Shown: positions 10,128 through 23,009, numbered from the stretch's first letter. The stretch is 64,000 nt of DNA from Gentiana macrophylla (GCA_026214975.1 CM047814.1:16391541-16455540), one strand, 5' to 3'. A program made the numbers and translations. Notes: generated from the letters alone by a model not told the origin.

Positions 10128-10982
10128 GTGGTTGAAGAACCACTAACAGATGAGGTTCAACCAGTTATTCCCAGTAGGTCTGCTAGAGAGAGGAGTTCTT
10201 CCACTAGATACCCCAAAAGTGAGTTTGTGTTGACCACAGATAGTTGCGATCCTGAGAGCTTTGATGAATCCTTGAATGATGAACATAAGGATAAATGGTT
10301 TGATGCTATGAAAGATGAGATGAAATCTTTGCATGCTAATCACACCTTTGAGTTGGTGAGACTGCTGAAAGGAAAGAAAGATTTGAAGAATAAGTGGGTC
10401 TTCAGAATTAAGAATGAAGACAATAATTCTACACCTCGGTATAAAGCAAGATTAGTGGTCAAAGGTTTTGGTCAGAGAAAGGGCATTGATTTTGGTCAGA
10501 TCTTCTCTTCGGTTGTGAATATGTCATCTATCCGGGCTGTTCTTGGCTTGGCATCTATTCTTAATTTAGAGGTTGAAAAGATGGATGTTAAAACAACTTT
10601 TCTTCACGATGACCTTGAAGAAGATATCTACATGGAACAGCCAGAGGGTTTTCAAGTTAAAGGAAAGGAGAATCTTGTGTGCAAGTTGAAGAAGAGTCTT
10701 TATAGGTTGAAGCAAGGGCCTAGACAGTGGTACGAAAAGTTTGAGTCTGTCATGGGGGAGCAAAGCTACCGGAAGACTACTTCTGATCACTGCGTGTTTA
10801 TTAGCAGATTTTCAGATGATGATTTTATCATTATTTTACTCTATGTTGATGATATCTTGATTGTTGACAGGAATGCTTCAAGAATTGACAGGTTGAAGCA
10901 GCAGTTAATTAAGTCTTTTCCTATGAAAGATTTGGGCCATGCAAAGCTGATTTTGGGGATGCAGATTACTCGTGACAGATAG
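10128..10982 (+). pseudogene. copia reverse transcriptase
   Basis: The frame starts in the linker after integrase and reads through the RT domain: WFDAMKDEMKSLHANHTFEL, NKWVFRIKN, YKARLVVKGFGQRKGIDF, and the catalytic YVDDILIV near 10840. It stops at TAG 10980-10982, just after DLGHAKLILGMQI, before the connection to RNase H. This domain copies the element RNA into DNA. It is the best-preserved part of the element but is cut off from the rest by stops. Confidence 0.88.
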
Positions 10983-10997
10983 GCTGGTAAAATTTAT

Positions 10998-11817
10998 TTG
11001 TCACATGTGAAGTACAACAAGAAGGTGATTCAAATATTCGCCATGAATGATGCCAAACCGGTCACTAGTCCACTTGCATCTCATTTCAAGTTAAGTATCA
11101 AGCAGTGTCCGTCTACAGATGACGACAATGAAGGAATGAAAAAGGTTCCTTATGCTTCAGCAGTTGGAAGTTTGATGTATGCCATGGTTTGTACTATACC
11201 AGACATAGCTTATGCAGTTGGTAAGGTCAGTCTTTTCTCTCTAATCCTGGTAGGGAGCATTGGAATGCTGTGAAATGGATTATGAGAGACCTCAAGGGTA
11301 CTACTGATCTATGCCTTACTTTTGGTGGTGAAAAACATGTTTTTGTTGGTTTCATTGATTCTAATTTGGCAGGAGATGTTAACTCTTGCAAGTCTACTTT
11401 AGGATATTTGATTAAATTTACAGGGGAATTGTGTCATGGCAATCGAGATTGCAAAAGTGTGTTGCTCTTTCAACTATAGAAGCCGAGTTTATTGCAGCAA
11501 TTGAAGCATGTAAAGAGTTGTTGTGGATGAAGAAGTTTCTCCAAGAACTTCGTTTGAAGCAAGATCAGTATGTGTTGCTTTGTGATAACCAGAGTTCTAT
11601 TCATCTTGGCAAGAATGCAACCTTTCATTCGAGGACCAAACATATCGATGTTCGTTATAATTGGATTCGTGATGTGTTGGACTATAAGCTACTGAAACTT
11701 GAGAAAGTTCATACAGATGATAATGTTGCAAATATGTTGACTAAAGTATTGACAAGAGATAAGCTTGAGATATGTCATTCTATTACGGAAATAACGAATT
11801 CCTCCACAAAACAGTGA
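10998..11817 (+). pseudogene. copia RNase H region
   Basis: Three overlapping frames carry the RT thumb/connection (VPYASAVGSLMYAM), then LKGTTDLCLTFGG, and the copia RNase H (LSTIEAEFIAAIEACKEL and LCDNQSSIHLGKNATFHSRT). Two frameshifts (near 11270 and 11450) break it. RNase H would remove template RNA during reverse transcription. A purine tract (GTGAGGGGGAGA, 11814-11825) directly precedes the 3' LTR, as expected for plus-strand priming. Confidence 0.82.
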
Positions 11818-11827
11818 GGGGGAGATT

Positions 11828-12371
11828 TGCTGGCCCACAATCACTATTTTGTTGCAAAAGATAAAATATTTGCCTTCAAGTTTAGTTTTCCCATTGTGTG
11901 ATGCTAAAGAAAATAAAAGGTCAAAAGTAGTAATAATGATGTTTCTTTTCATCATTTTCTTTTGTCATTTTGTGGCAAAATTTTCAACTTTGCCTTGTAT
12001 AAATTGAGGGTGAACGAGGCAATGGAAATGCAATACATAAGCTCAAAGTTTACTGCAAAAGAGAGAAAGGCAGGAACGAGAGTTTTTTGTGAAATTAGTC
12101 AGTGTGAAAAATAGAGTGAAAAGTGTGTTAAATTGTTGTCCAACAGTGAGTGATATTTTTCGGTACTTGTTCGACGCTCCTTCTACTTCAATGTGGTTGG
12201 TTGGTTCGTACATCGGAGTGGCAAATTGTACACGGTTCTTCGCAGATTGGGCTGCGGTTATTTGGTGACATCTTTCCTCAACTCTTATACTCTTGTATTT
12301 TTATTGGTACTTTGGAGTAGTTTGAGTTGTTGTACGTGGAACACTTGTATCTCTTATTTACCGACTAGTGG
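11828..12371 (+). repeat. truncated copia 3' LTR
   Basis: This matches the two halves of the 5' LTR in order, with indels; for example the 5' LTR lacks about 35 bases near AATGCAATACATAAGC. Homology ends abruptly after GACTAGTGG at 12371, losing about 200 bases of U5. No target duplication can be identified because of this truncation. Confidence 0.8.
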
Positions 12372-12733
12372 CAAAATTTCATGAAAATTAAGGGAAAGAT
12401 TTACCTCAAGAAACATTGCGAGGAAATTTTATGTTGTTCTCCTTGAGATGTTGGTCGCGTTGATGGCTTTCGATTGAATTTCAGATAATAAATTTTAGTC
12501 TTCTTTTTCTTCCTTCTTTTGTTGAAGAAGTAGACTAAAGGAGATGTGAGAGGTTATGCACGTTTTACTGTGTGTGTGTGTGTGTGCTCATGCATGTTGA
12601 CCTATATGAACTATGAAGAGGTGTACATATATAGTAGCCCCCATGTTTTGTTTTTCAGGAGTAGTAGGAAAGTTTGTAAACAAAAAGACCGACATGTTGT
12701 CAAGTGACGGGTCGAGCATGATGTTTTGGATAA
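12372..12733. other. unassigned segment between the copia and Tat elements
   Basis: There is no gene here. It holds a (TG)n run (12572-12588) and AT-rich sequence. The last bases (GGATAATGACT, continued after the Tat element at 42990 as CAATTCCCGGGACGG and then GTCGTTACA) resemble the U5 end of the long-LTR gypsy at 50003-50036. It may therefore be the relic of an LTR into which the Tat element inserted. Confidence 0.3.
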
Positions 12734-12738
12734 TGACT

Positions 12739-13338
12739 TGATGATACAAATAATATCGCCACCGCTTGGTCCCGGAAACAGCCTCTGGTTCATCATAGCA
12801 GAGGAGGTCCGCGACTACGCCTCTAGCGACGCCAACAACACCAAGTCAAGGTCGCCACCATCAAACCCCCTCCTAAAAGCGTTACTAAAGCTAGGGGCCG
12901 GATCGTGACCTTGGACAAAAGGCTCTCAAAGGGCCGCACAAGACTCGAGGGAATAAGAGCAAAGGCAAGACAAGCGGAGCCGGCGGCCTACCCGACTACA
13001 AAGGATCGCCGCCCAGATATTCTATCCACTTGCAGACTAGATATTTAATGTTTACTTAGTTATTAAGTAAGTTTAGTGACTAAGCTGCTTCACACCGCCA
13101 GTCTTTTACTTGGCTCTTAAGTTTACTCTTCCTATAAAAGGAAGTCTTGTGTAACCTAAATCATATACACATTCTAATAGCAAAACAGGCCAAAGCTCTG
13201 TGAAAATAGAACTTCTCCTCCTCCTCCTATCGCCGCCACACATCTCCGGCTAGCATACGCTTAAATCACCCCCCAAATAAGCCAGATATCCTATATATAA
13301 ACACCACTAAAACAACCGTGATGATTTATGCATCATCA
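12739..13338 (+). repeat. 5' LTR of the Tat element
   Basis: This 600-bp LTR runs TGATGA to ATCATCA and carries a TATAAAAGG box near 13134-13142, followed by the likely transcript start. It is nearly identical to 42384-42984. The primer site follows at once. Confidence 0.92.
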
Positions 13339-13340
13339 GT

Positions 13341-13358
13341 TGGCTCCGTTACCGGGAA
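13341..13358 (+). other. primer binding site of the Tat element
   Basis: TGGCTCCGTTACCGGGAA starts two bases after the LTR. It matches the TGGCGCCGTTGCCGGGG primer-site pattern of many plant gypsy elements with two changes. Confidence 0.7.
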
Positions 13359-13705
13359 TCCTGAATAGCATGCGCTCGTTCCAAAGCGAAAAGTCATCTA
13401 TAGATTGCTAACACACATCAACTCGAAGGAATCTCTCTTCAACTGATTAGGAAGCGTCCGTTTGTGTCCTCTCGCCTAAGTTTACGCCGAAAAAAAGGAG
13501 GTAATCTTACCAAGAAAACCCTCAAACTGCCTTTGTTTCCTTCTCTTAGTGAAGAGAACCATCAAAAGGTGACCTTTTATACCTCAAAAGCATATACCCA
13601 GAAAAACCCTCACCAATACAAAACACACTTCTGAAAAATCACGCTTTTCCGGGGTTATCACATACGAAGCATCACCACTTTTCCCCAGCAAGACACCCTA
13701 TAGCG

Positions 13706-16700
13706 ATGGCAGGAAGTAAAGAGCGGCTGACGCCCAAAACCCCTGCAAAGGGGGGCATGCAGCATCAGGCTCGTGGAGAGGGCGTAGGAGAAACACTTGA
13801 CAACCTCCCTGCGGAGGGAGAAGGGTCACAAAGAGGAGTCCTAGCACCTAGCGACGCCCAGAATGTCATTAACCAAAAAGCTAAGTCAAAGGAGGCCATC
13901 GCTGTTTTAGATGGCGCGCGCAAAGAGAGAACGAGGTCACAACAAAGCCAAAGGTCGATCCCCGGGACAAGACCAGTCTTCCAGGAGGATCTTGAGATCG
14001 CAGAAATGAGAGAATATGCGAGGTATGCGGAAACTATGTATCTAACTAACTCCCATTTAGTGGCTGATGGGAGTCAAATTGACTATCATTTACTATGTGA
14101 TTATACCCCGTTTATACCTCGTTTTATATGTTTCCGGAGACATTTGGTTGTATTTTGATGTATTTACACCTTGGTTATCATTTCGGGACCTAGGACGTAA
14201 AGTCCGGGATTCTCGGTCTACTTCGGTGTAATTTACTATACTCTCGGTCACCCTAGTGTCCTGTAGGGATTACGTGTGGTTTTTGTTATGATTTTGTACA
14301 GGACTTAGGTGTTTGAGATGACCGGAAGGCGAGATACGAGGATGGGAACGTGTGCCTGAAGCTTACACGTTCAAACGGATCAAAACGCGGTGGTACTACA
14401 ACCATACCTTCCACTTATCTGCATTTTTATCCACCTTAGAGGCATATTCTGGGCAGGAAATCTTCATGAAAGTTGTAGCCAATTGAATCAGCTTTCCAAC
14501 TCAACTTGAATCACTCGATTCGGAGGTCTACACACAAAGTTATGACCTATTTACTGAAGGTGTGTCACCATAGGCGAGATCTTTGTTACGTTTGTGAAGA
14601 AAAAAAAATCGACAGGCGGGCGCTCTGTCGATCTGAGCGCCCGCCTAGAAGTCCATATCTCAGAAAACACTTTAAAACCCCATTTTGGATCTATTTTTCA
14701 ATCTATCATCTTCCCCAACTCGTTTTCGCACTTTTTTTCGCATTTTCTTCATCTTTCCCTTAGATTAGATTAGTTTAGATGTATATTAGCTTAGATTAGT
14801 TGTAGATCATTGTAATCCGGAGGATCTCGGTGATAGCTTGACGCGTTATTGATGAGATTTCGCTCGGTGGATCGATTTTCTACGGCATAATATATTCGGT
14901 ATTTCATTTTCATTTCTTGTTCTTGCTTTCAATCATGGTTTATGTTAACTATTATTGTTGATTTCTTGTTGTTTTTCTTGTTATGATGAGTAGCTAGTTT
15001 CCCGATAGTCGAGTTATGTGATAGCCTTTGAAATCGAATCCTTAGATCGTTGATTGAAGTGTTTCGATGTGTTGATTGTTAGATTCTCGGTGTTGTTATT
15101 GTTCTAGAACTTATTCTTAATGACTTTTATTGAACTCGCGACTCGATAATCGTATCACACGTGGCTTCTTTACATATGTATTTTGCGAGAGGGCACGGGA
15201 AAAGGGGTTCTAGGATCACCGTGTAAAACCGACTGAGTTGTTTAGATTCGGTTTCGTGTGTGAGGTTTATATCATTGTTAACGAGCGTCTCATAGAGCAT
15301 AGACCGTGTCGGGTCAGTTAAATCCGGTCAGCGGACTGTTGAATTCGACATAAGAAACTAGGTTGTTGAAATTGGCACTTAGTTTCGGAAATAGGAGACG
15401 ACACCCTTCAACGATGCCGAGAACATTAGATTTTGTCGAAACACTTCCGGAAACGAGTTAGGGTTAGAGAGTAGTTGGTTGGATCATAGCTCGGCTATCT
15501 CATTTATATAGTTTTAAATCTTTGTTTTGTGTATATTTAGTTTGTAGAACCGGTGATCTGACAAATCACCACGTTCAATATATGTGTTGACCTGAACTAG
15601 GGACGAGACCGACTTTGGTACTCGACCAGATTCCCTGTGGGATACGACCTTGACTCACCAATTCTAGGCTACAGTTGACCCGGTACATTCTAGGCTACAG
15701 TTGACCCGGTACACTGCCGATGAGTCAAGGTCGTATCCCACAGGGAATCTGGTCGAGTACCAAAGTCGGTCTCGTCCCTAGTTCAGGTCAACACATATAT
15801 TGAACGTGGTGATTTGTCAGATCACCGGTTCTACAAACTAAATATACATAAAATAAAGATTTAAAACTATATAAAAGAGATAGCCGAGCTATGATCCAAC
15901 CAACTACTCTCTAACCCTAACTCGCTTTCGAAGTGTTTCGACAAACTCTAATGTTCTCGGCATCGCTGAAGCGGTGTCGTCTCCTATTTCGAAACTAAGC
16001 GCCAATTTCAACAACCTAGTTTCCTATGTCGAATTCAACAAATCACCGACCGGATTTAATCGACCGACATGGTCTACGCCTATGAGACGCTTGTTAACAA
16101 CGATATAAACCTCACACACTAAACCGAATCAACAACTCGGGCCGGTTTTACACGGTGATCCTAGAACTCTTTTCCCGCGCGCCTCTCGCAAAATACATAT
16201 GTAAAGAAGCCACGTGTGATACGATTATCGAGTCGCGAGTTCAATAAAAGTCATTAAGAATAAGTTCTAGAACAATAACAACACCGAGAATCTAACAATC
16301 AACACATCGAAACACTTCAATCAACGATCTAAGGATTCAATTTCGAAGGCTATCACATAACTCGACTATCGGGAAACTAGCTACTCATCATAACAAGAAA
16401 AACAACAAGAAATCAACAATAATAGTTAACATAAACCATGATTGAAAGCAAGAACAAGAAATGAAAATGAAATACCGAATATATTATGCCAGAGAAAATC
16501 GATCCACCGAAATAAATCCCGTCAATAACGCATCAAGTTATCACCGAGATCCTCCGGATTACAACGATCTACAACTAATCTAAGCTAATATACATCTAAA
16601 CTAATCTAATCTAAGGAAAGATGAAGAAAATGCGTAAAAGTGCGTAAAACGAGTTGGGGAAGATGATAGATCGAAAAATAGATCCAAAATGGGGTTTTTA

Positions 16701-18700
16701 AAGTGTTTTCTATAGATCTCGACGGCTAGGCGGGAGTGTCAGATCGACAGCGCCCGCCGCCGATTTTTTTCTTCACAAAACGAATAAAGATCGCGCTATG
16801 GTGACACACCTTCAAGAATCGGTCATAACTTGTGTGTAGACCTCCGAATCAAGTGATTCAAGTTGCGTTGAAAATCTGATTCAATTGTCTACAACTTTCA
16901 TGAAGATGTGCAGCCCAGAATATGCCTCTAAGGTGGATAAAAATGCAGATCAGTGGAAGGTATGGTTGTAATACCACCGCGTTTTGATCCGTTTGAACGT
17001 GTAAGCTTCGGGCACACGTTCCCATCCTCGTATCTAAATCTTCCGGTCATCTCAAACACCTAAGTCCTGTACAAAATCATAACAAAAACCACACGTAATC
17101 CCTACAGGACACTAGGGTGACCGAGAGTATAGTAAATTACACCGAAGTAGACCGAGAATCCCGGACTTTACGTCCTAGGTCCCGAAATGATAACCAAGGT
17201 GTAAATACATCAAAATACAACCAAATGTCTCCGGAAACATATAAAACGAGGTATAAATGGGGTATAATCACATAGTAAATGATAGTCAATTTGACTCCCA
17301 TCAGTGGCTATGGCCAGGCCCCAATGTCGATACGACCCCCAAATCCTCCCAGAAATGAAATCGCTCCCGCGGCCATAGATAAGGGTCGCCAGAGCCAGAC
17401 TCACGGGATAGAGGTAGAGGAAAGTGTGCACTCATCAGGTCACAAGGGACCAAGGAAAGACATCGTGCAGACCTCGGTTCTCCCAGATCGCGATCGTCAG
17501 AAAGGAAAGACACTCGAAAAATGATCAGCCTTCAAAAGGTTGGGTGAGAGGGACAAGGCCTCGGCCCCAAGTCGTCTCAGCCTTCCAGGGGGAGGAATAC
17601 CCCCCCCCCCGACAAGATAGGAACGCACAGGACGCCCGCGTGATCATACGGGAAAAAAGAGCTCGTCAGGAGGGATCGCAAGACTACGGAGAATCAGAGC
17701 GTAGGCCAGAACGAGCTGATACGCAGGCACTATCGCGACCCAGGTTCGACCCCGTCTTGGCAGAACAGATGGAAATAATGAAAAATGAGCTCGCAGAGTT
17801 GAAAAAGTCGAGGCCAGCCGAGGGGGCCGCACCGATCTCAGGAATCGACGTGCTCGCTAAAAGAATCACAGAAACTCTGCCTGCCAGCAATGAAAAAGGT
17901 TAGCTACCCCAGCTATAATTACTACAATGGGAATTCTTGCCCGAACGACTGGCTCACCGCTTTCCAGGGCCGCATCACCCTAGCAACCCAAAATAAATCC
18001 GCCTGGTGCATCGCTTTAGTCGGTAGCATGCAGGATAGGCTGCGTCCTGGATACGCGGGCTTCCCCGCGGCTCAGTTAAAAGTTGGGAGGATCTATCGGA
18101 AAAATTCGTCAGAGAGTTTGAATCGGCAAGCAGACCGAAGAAAACCATAGAGGACCTATATGAGGTTCGCATGGGAGGGCATGAGTCCGGAAGAGAATAT
18201 TACGAGCGGTTCATCAGAATATATTATCAGACAAGGAACATTCCGGATGATGCAGTTATCACATGTTTTCTCACAGGGATCGCCAAAGGTCCGATGAAGA
18301 CAGAATTTAACCTACGGCCCCCTAAAGCGGGTCTCAGGGAAATGCTGGAGAGGGCCCGAATGATGGGAGTCAACGAAGCGCCATCCTCTGGGAGGGCAAA
18401 GCCCAAAACAGAGCAACATTCACAGAAAGAGGATCGCACGGAGGATCGCAAGAGGGAAAAGAGGCGAGATGTTAACCACGATCGCGAGGCAAAGAAACCT
18501 TACAAATTCAGCGAGGATAATTTTACCCCGCTCAACACCAAAGCATCCCAGATATTGTTCGAAATCCGTGAGCATTTTGATAAGCCCAAACCCATGAGGG
18601 GTGATCCCGACAGCCACGATAAATCGAAATACTGTGACTATCACAAAGATCACGGCCATGTCACGGATGAATGCTTCACATTGAGGTGAGAAATAGAGAG
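13706..18700 (+). pseudogene. Tat gag, split by the palindromic insertion and frameshifts
   Basis: Gag starts at ATG 13706 (MAGSKERLTPKTPAKGG), runs to 14064, and resumes at 17309 after the palindrome. The capsid part is recognisable: NDWLTAFQGRITLATQNKSA, then YEVRMGGHESGREYYERF and YQTRNIPDDAVITCFLTGI. A Cys/His knuckle-like CDYHKDHGHVTDEC follows near 18640. Frameshifts occur near 17500, 17900 and 18110, and a stop at about 18690. Gag would package the element RNA. This copy cannot make a continuous protein. Confidence 0.82.
14065..17303. mobile_element. 3.2-kb palindromic insertion: two LTR copies head to head with 5-bp target duplication
   Basis: Arms 14065-15657 and 15721-17303 are inverted repeats of about 1.59 kb. 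They are separated by 63 bases holding a 26-bp tandem duplication (TTCTAGGCTACAGTTGACCC and six more bases, twice, 15662-15713). The outer ends are TGATGGGAGTC and GACTCCCATCA, and GTGGC is duplicated at 14060-14064 and 17304-17308. Each arm resembles an LTR: it begins like the LTR of the minus-strand element at 33645 (TGATGAGAGTC) and reaches the ACCCGGTACACTGCCGA motif found near the LTR ends of the neighbours. The last few dozen bases of U5 and any internal sequence are missing. Arms differ at many single bases and small indels. Confidence 0.85.
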
Positions 18701-18881
18701 ATTAATCCGCGAGGGTCCAGCGACTAAGTATAAACGAGATGGGAACACTGGTCCCAGTCAGGGTCGCCAACCCCGCGTCTATCAGAGGGAAGTTCAAGTT
18801 ATCCACGGGAATATTCCCAGCAACAATCAGCTGAAATCCCAGATACACCAAATCAATACGCGCGGCTTTGAAAAGCAGATA

Positions 18882-19823
18882 GTGTTGGGGGAAAACGAGA
18901 AAGGAATCATGTTCACTAAAAGTGAGTTGACCACAGTCGATGGCCCCATGGAAATACCCCTCATTCTTAAAGTCGGGGTGAACGACAAGCATGGCGTCAA
19001 CAGAGTAATGGTTGACACCGGGGCTGGCCGCGACGTCATCTATTTCGACTGTTTAAAACAGATCGGATTTGGAGAGGCTAAGCTGAAACCCTACATCGGG
19101 GTGCTTGAGGGCTTTACTAACGACACAGTGCGGGTCAAAGGCACAGTCGACCTCAACATCACTTTGGGCGACTATGAGCCCTGTAGAACTGAGATAATCA
19201 CATTCCTGGTCATCGATCTCCCCTCATACTACAACATGATTTTGGGGATTCCGGCTATGAAAAAATTTCAAATGGTACCGTCAGTTCCCCACCAAAGGGT
19301 CAAGTTTCACATAGGGGACGAAATTGGGGTCGCCACTAGCCGACCCGGATTTTTCCTCGATTATATGACCAAGAATAGGGTCGATTCCAAGCGACCCAGA
19401 GTGGAGGGATTTAACATGGCTCCAGATCAGATCGCCACGGTAAAAGAGGTTACGGAGAGAGCAGTGGAGGTTGAAACATTGCAAATTAGGGACGAGCCTG
19501 ATTTCACTACCGAGGACGAGCTGGTCGAGGTCATCATAAACGACAAATATCCCGACCAGAGGATAAAAATAGGTTCACAGACCACCGAGAAAGAAAGGGA
19601 AGGATTAATCGAGCTTCTAAAAGCAAACTTAGACGCCTTTGCCTGGGAGGTGACAGATATGAGAGGTGTGGAGTCGGAGGTCGCTTTACACTATCTAAGT
19701 GTCGATCCCAACTTCAGGCCGATCCAACAAAGAGCGCGCCAATTCTCAGCGGAAAAGGAAGTCGCAATAAAAAGTGAGGTCGAAAAACTTCTAGCAGCAG
19801 GCATAATCAAGGAGCTTCAGTAT
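18882..19823 (+). CDS. Tat protease and N-terminal edge of reverse transcriptase
   Basis: The open frame includes VMVDTGAGRDVIYFDCL (near 19006-19056), the retropepsin active-site region with DTG, then VIDLPSYYNMILGIPAM, which closes the protease fold. After a linker it reads RPIQQRARQFSAEKE and VEKLLAAGIIKEL, the start of the gypsy RT domain. It is then cut at 19824 by the minus-strand element. RT resumes in the same frame at 33651 (YPTWLANVVMVKK), so the insertion is clean apart from the AGTAT duplication. Protease would process the polyprotein. Confidence 0.85.
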
Positions 19824-21534
19824 TGATGGCCAAAATAGTGACAGTCCAACTTTAATCGGCAGTGTACCGAGTCGGATGCACTATAGTAGCGAGCAAGGTC
19901 GTATCCCACGAGGAATCAATCGATTATCAAAGCCGTTTTTGGACTTAGTTTAGGTCAACCAAGGTATTTCAAGTTTAATTACACTAAAACAAAATATAAA
20001 CTAAAGATACTAAAGAGAGAAAAAGACATAGCCAAACTACGATCCAATTGATTACTTTCAACCCTCCAATCGATTAGCACGGGAATGGGATTAACCAACC
20101 TACCAACCTCTACTTATATCGACTCATTCATGGGTGCAAACTCCTAAGCTAGTGTACGACGCCATACAACAATCGAACACCCTTTGCCCGGTTCAACAGT
20201 CCGCCTTTAAGAATTTAATTGACCGAAACAAGATTAACGCACTAGAGTTGCCCGATTTCACAACCGATTGAACCTCACTCCCTAATCAACCTAAACAACT
20301 CAGTTGATTATAAAGAATGATCTTAAAACCCCTTTTCCCACACCCCTTCGCAACATACATTTATAAAAGTGGTGTGTGAGTTCATGAACTAGGTGTACAA
20401 GCTAATTCAAGCATTAAGAACAAGTTTTAAGACATGAATTCGTCAATATAACAACAATTAAACACTACCCATTCCCAATTTCATCAATTAGAGGGTGATT
20501 TCTTCAATTTCCACATAATTTGGCTATGAAAAGTTTAGCTACTCATAATAAAACTAAAAACAACAATCAAAGATAGAATTAAAGCCATAAATGAAAGAGA
20601 CTGAAATTAATTACCAAAATCGTAGAGAATCGGAGTTTACATCAAGCTTTTTCAACACCCATGTCAATTGGTGAAAAGGAAGACCCAAAAATCAGAAAAT
20701 CCAAGATTAGAGAAGAAACTTGAGCTAAAATCTAAGCTAGATTGTGTTTAATTTAAGTAAAAGATGATGAAAGAGTGAATCTAGGGAAGAAGAATGGAAG
20801 AATTCGACCTAAAGGGGAGAAAAGTGTAAAAATCGAAGTGTAAAAGTGTCTAGAGAGTGTCTAAAAAAATATGTGCAAGTGGTATTTATATTCTCCAAAA
20901 ATGTGCAGGAAAAGTCATTTTGGCGCGCCCCAAAGGCTTTGGCGCACCCCAAAACTGGTTCTGTGATTCTGGGAGCTCTCTGTTCCAACTTGGCGCGCCC
21001 CAAAGTCTTCGGCGCACGCCAAAATTCCTGGACAGATACACCTTCAGTAATCTGGAAATATCTTTGCGCGTAGAGCTCCGATTTGAGTGATTCAAAATGC
21101 GTTGGAAAGCTCATTAAATTATCTACAACTTTCATGAAGACCACAAGTCCAGAAAATGCTTGTATCTGGGAGAAAGTTGCAGATAAAGTGAACAAATGGT
21201 AAAAGCACAACCACCTTTGATCCGTTTCCATCCCCGGGCTTCGGTTTCGCCATTCTAAGTCTCATGCCTCATCTTCCGGGCTTATGAGTCACCTATTTCC
21301 TGAATTTCCATAGCACAATATACCAAGCATAATCCCGCAAGATAAATATGGCTCGAATAGGGTCAAAAAAATCGTAAAATGCCGAGGTTTTCCATCAATG
21401 TGACGGTTTCCTTCAAAGTGAGTGTGCAATGAATTTTGCCCTATAAATGGTCTAAAAGTACCCAATATAAGCCAAATGTGTCATAAATGAGGGTTAAAAC
21501 ATGCACCATAGCATAGTAAAGTTGACTCTCATCA
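19824..21534 (-). repeat. 3' LTR (in element sense) of the minus-strand element
   Basis: This LTR matches 31952-33645 over its whole length. It contains GC-rich motifs (GGCGCGCCCCAAA, GGCGCACCCCAAA, GGCGCACGCCAAA) at 20920-21025. About 19 bases between two of these are missing from the other LTR. Confidence 0.88.
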
Positions 21535-23004
21535 ACCACCCCCCACTTAGCGTTTGCTCGCCCTCGAGCAAAATAAGCGTTTTAAAATAATCCAAAGAGT
21601 CAACGTTACATGCGTAGGTCAAGCCAGTCACATATCAATGATAACCGACAAGTAAAAGAGTGAAAACATGCAACTTAACCCGACCTTATCAAGCAAACGG
21701 GATGTGAGTGTGTGAATAGTTTCTCCGATATTTACCAAGGTTCACCGGTTTGGATTATGGATGCTAGGTTATTGCGACTACACCATAGGCTCATACTTCA
21801 TAAGCATCTCCACTAATCGGGGCCAACCGAGGCTAAGTAAGGTTAAGTAGGACTTGCATGGTTGTAACGTTGGGCTAGGGACGGAGATAACCGAAGGGAA
21901 TTTCTGGGGAATAAACAACAAAGAGATAAAAAAAACGAGCAAGCTTAATCACGGGTTGTATCAATACAAAACGTAGCTAGCTCTACCCTTCTCTAGCTCA
22001 AAATGAAACTAGAAACATGATCCAAAAAATAAAATGCCATATCGCACTATGTCTCAAGTGTAACGAGGCAAAAATATATAAGAAATCATGTTTCTACACT
22101 AAGGACTCACCCCAACACCAACATCATATACAAATCAATACACGAGTCCTAAGCACTTGGCTTTCTTTGACTCAACCTTTTATTTACTTTTCATGACTTT
22201 TCTCCTTCTTCTTTTTTTCTTCTTTTTTTTTCTTCTTTTTTTTTCTTTTTTCTTTTTTTTTTCTTCTTGATTCTGAACTTGAATTTTTATTAGGTTTGAG
22301 TCAAAGGCCATCACAAACACATAAAATGAATCGAGCTCCTACCCTCCAATATCATGAAATAGCTCGTAAAAACACCAACTCCTCTCAACATACACCCCAC
22401 TCTACCACCCCACACTTGCCTAAGCAAGTGTGATCTAGATGAAAAGATTAAGCTCAACTCTTAGGGTGTTCAAGGGAATGTAGACCACAAATAAAGCTCA
22501 AGGGTCGGGTAATTATGGGCTAAATAAGAACGGTTAAATGTCGGATGGGGGTCTAACCATCCTACCAAGGCTTAGAGGGGTTACTGTGGAATATGTCACG
22601 GGATGGCTATTTGGCTCTGGTCGGGTCAAAGAAACGCCATAACTGTCATCCCAAACTCTACCAAGGTCGGCCCTTCTATTTCGTCTCGAAGTTAATGATA
22701 TGAGTTCTAGGTAGCCGAATTATGCCTAAGTCTACCGTAATCGGTCACTAGTTACCATGATTCATGAAATCGAAGCTATACGTGAATGAAAATCTCATTT
22801 CCAAGATAAGGTAGTAAGCCAAGTAACATGAATTCAAACATTCACTACTCCGTTTATCCTATCAATGTGAAGGCTCAACATACGAATGCAACATCAATAC
22901 CATGGAAAAATTTAAACGTTGCTCAATTTTACTAAAGAAATGACCAAACACTAAGCATACAACACAATGGCTCAAGTCTCAATGAAGCACAAATCAAAGC
23001 TAAG
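21535..23004. other. non-coding interior of the minus-strand element, left part
   Basis: There is no recognisable gene. It includes a long T/C-rich tract at 22195-22270 (on minus an A/G tract), and otherwise looks like the 3' untranslated part of the element. It ends at the CCTAC target of the third element. Confidence 0.5.
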
Positions 23005-23009
23005 CCTAC

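Larger units (their letters stand above)
4140..12371 (+). mobile_element. degenerate Tork/Tnt1-like copia retrotransposon, interrupted and 3'-truncated
   Basis: The domain order gag, protease, integrase, reverse transcriptase, RNase H identifies a copia element on the plus strand. The 5' LTR starts TGTTGGCCCAC at 4140 and ends AACA at 7873, but is split by a 3-kb insertion (4386-7386). The 3' LTR starts TGCTGGCCCAC at 11828 and matches until 12371, where it breaks off about 200 bp short. Both LTRs share GTATAAATTGAGGGTGAACG (a TATA-like segment). Every coding domain has stops or frameshifts, so the element is dead. The protease and following region resemble the Tork/Tnt1 lineage. Confidence 0.85.

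Noticed and set aside
14065..17303. Palindrome as a pure assembly artefact
   Set aside because: The arms differ by many single-base changes and indels, and a 5-bp target duplication flanks the unit. An artefact would give identical arms and no duplication.
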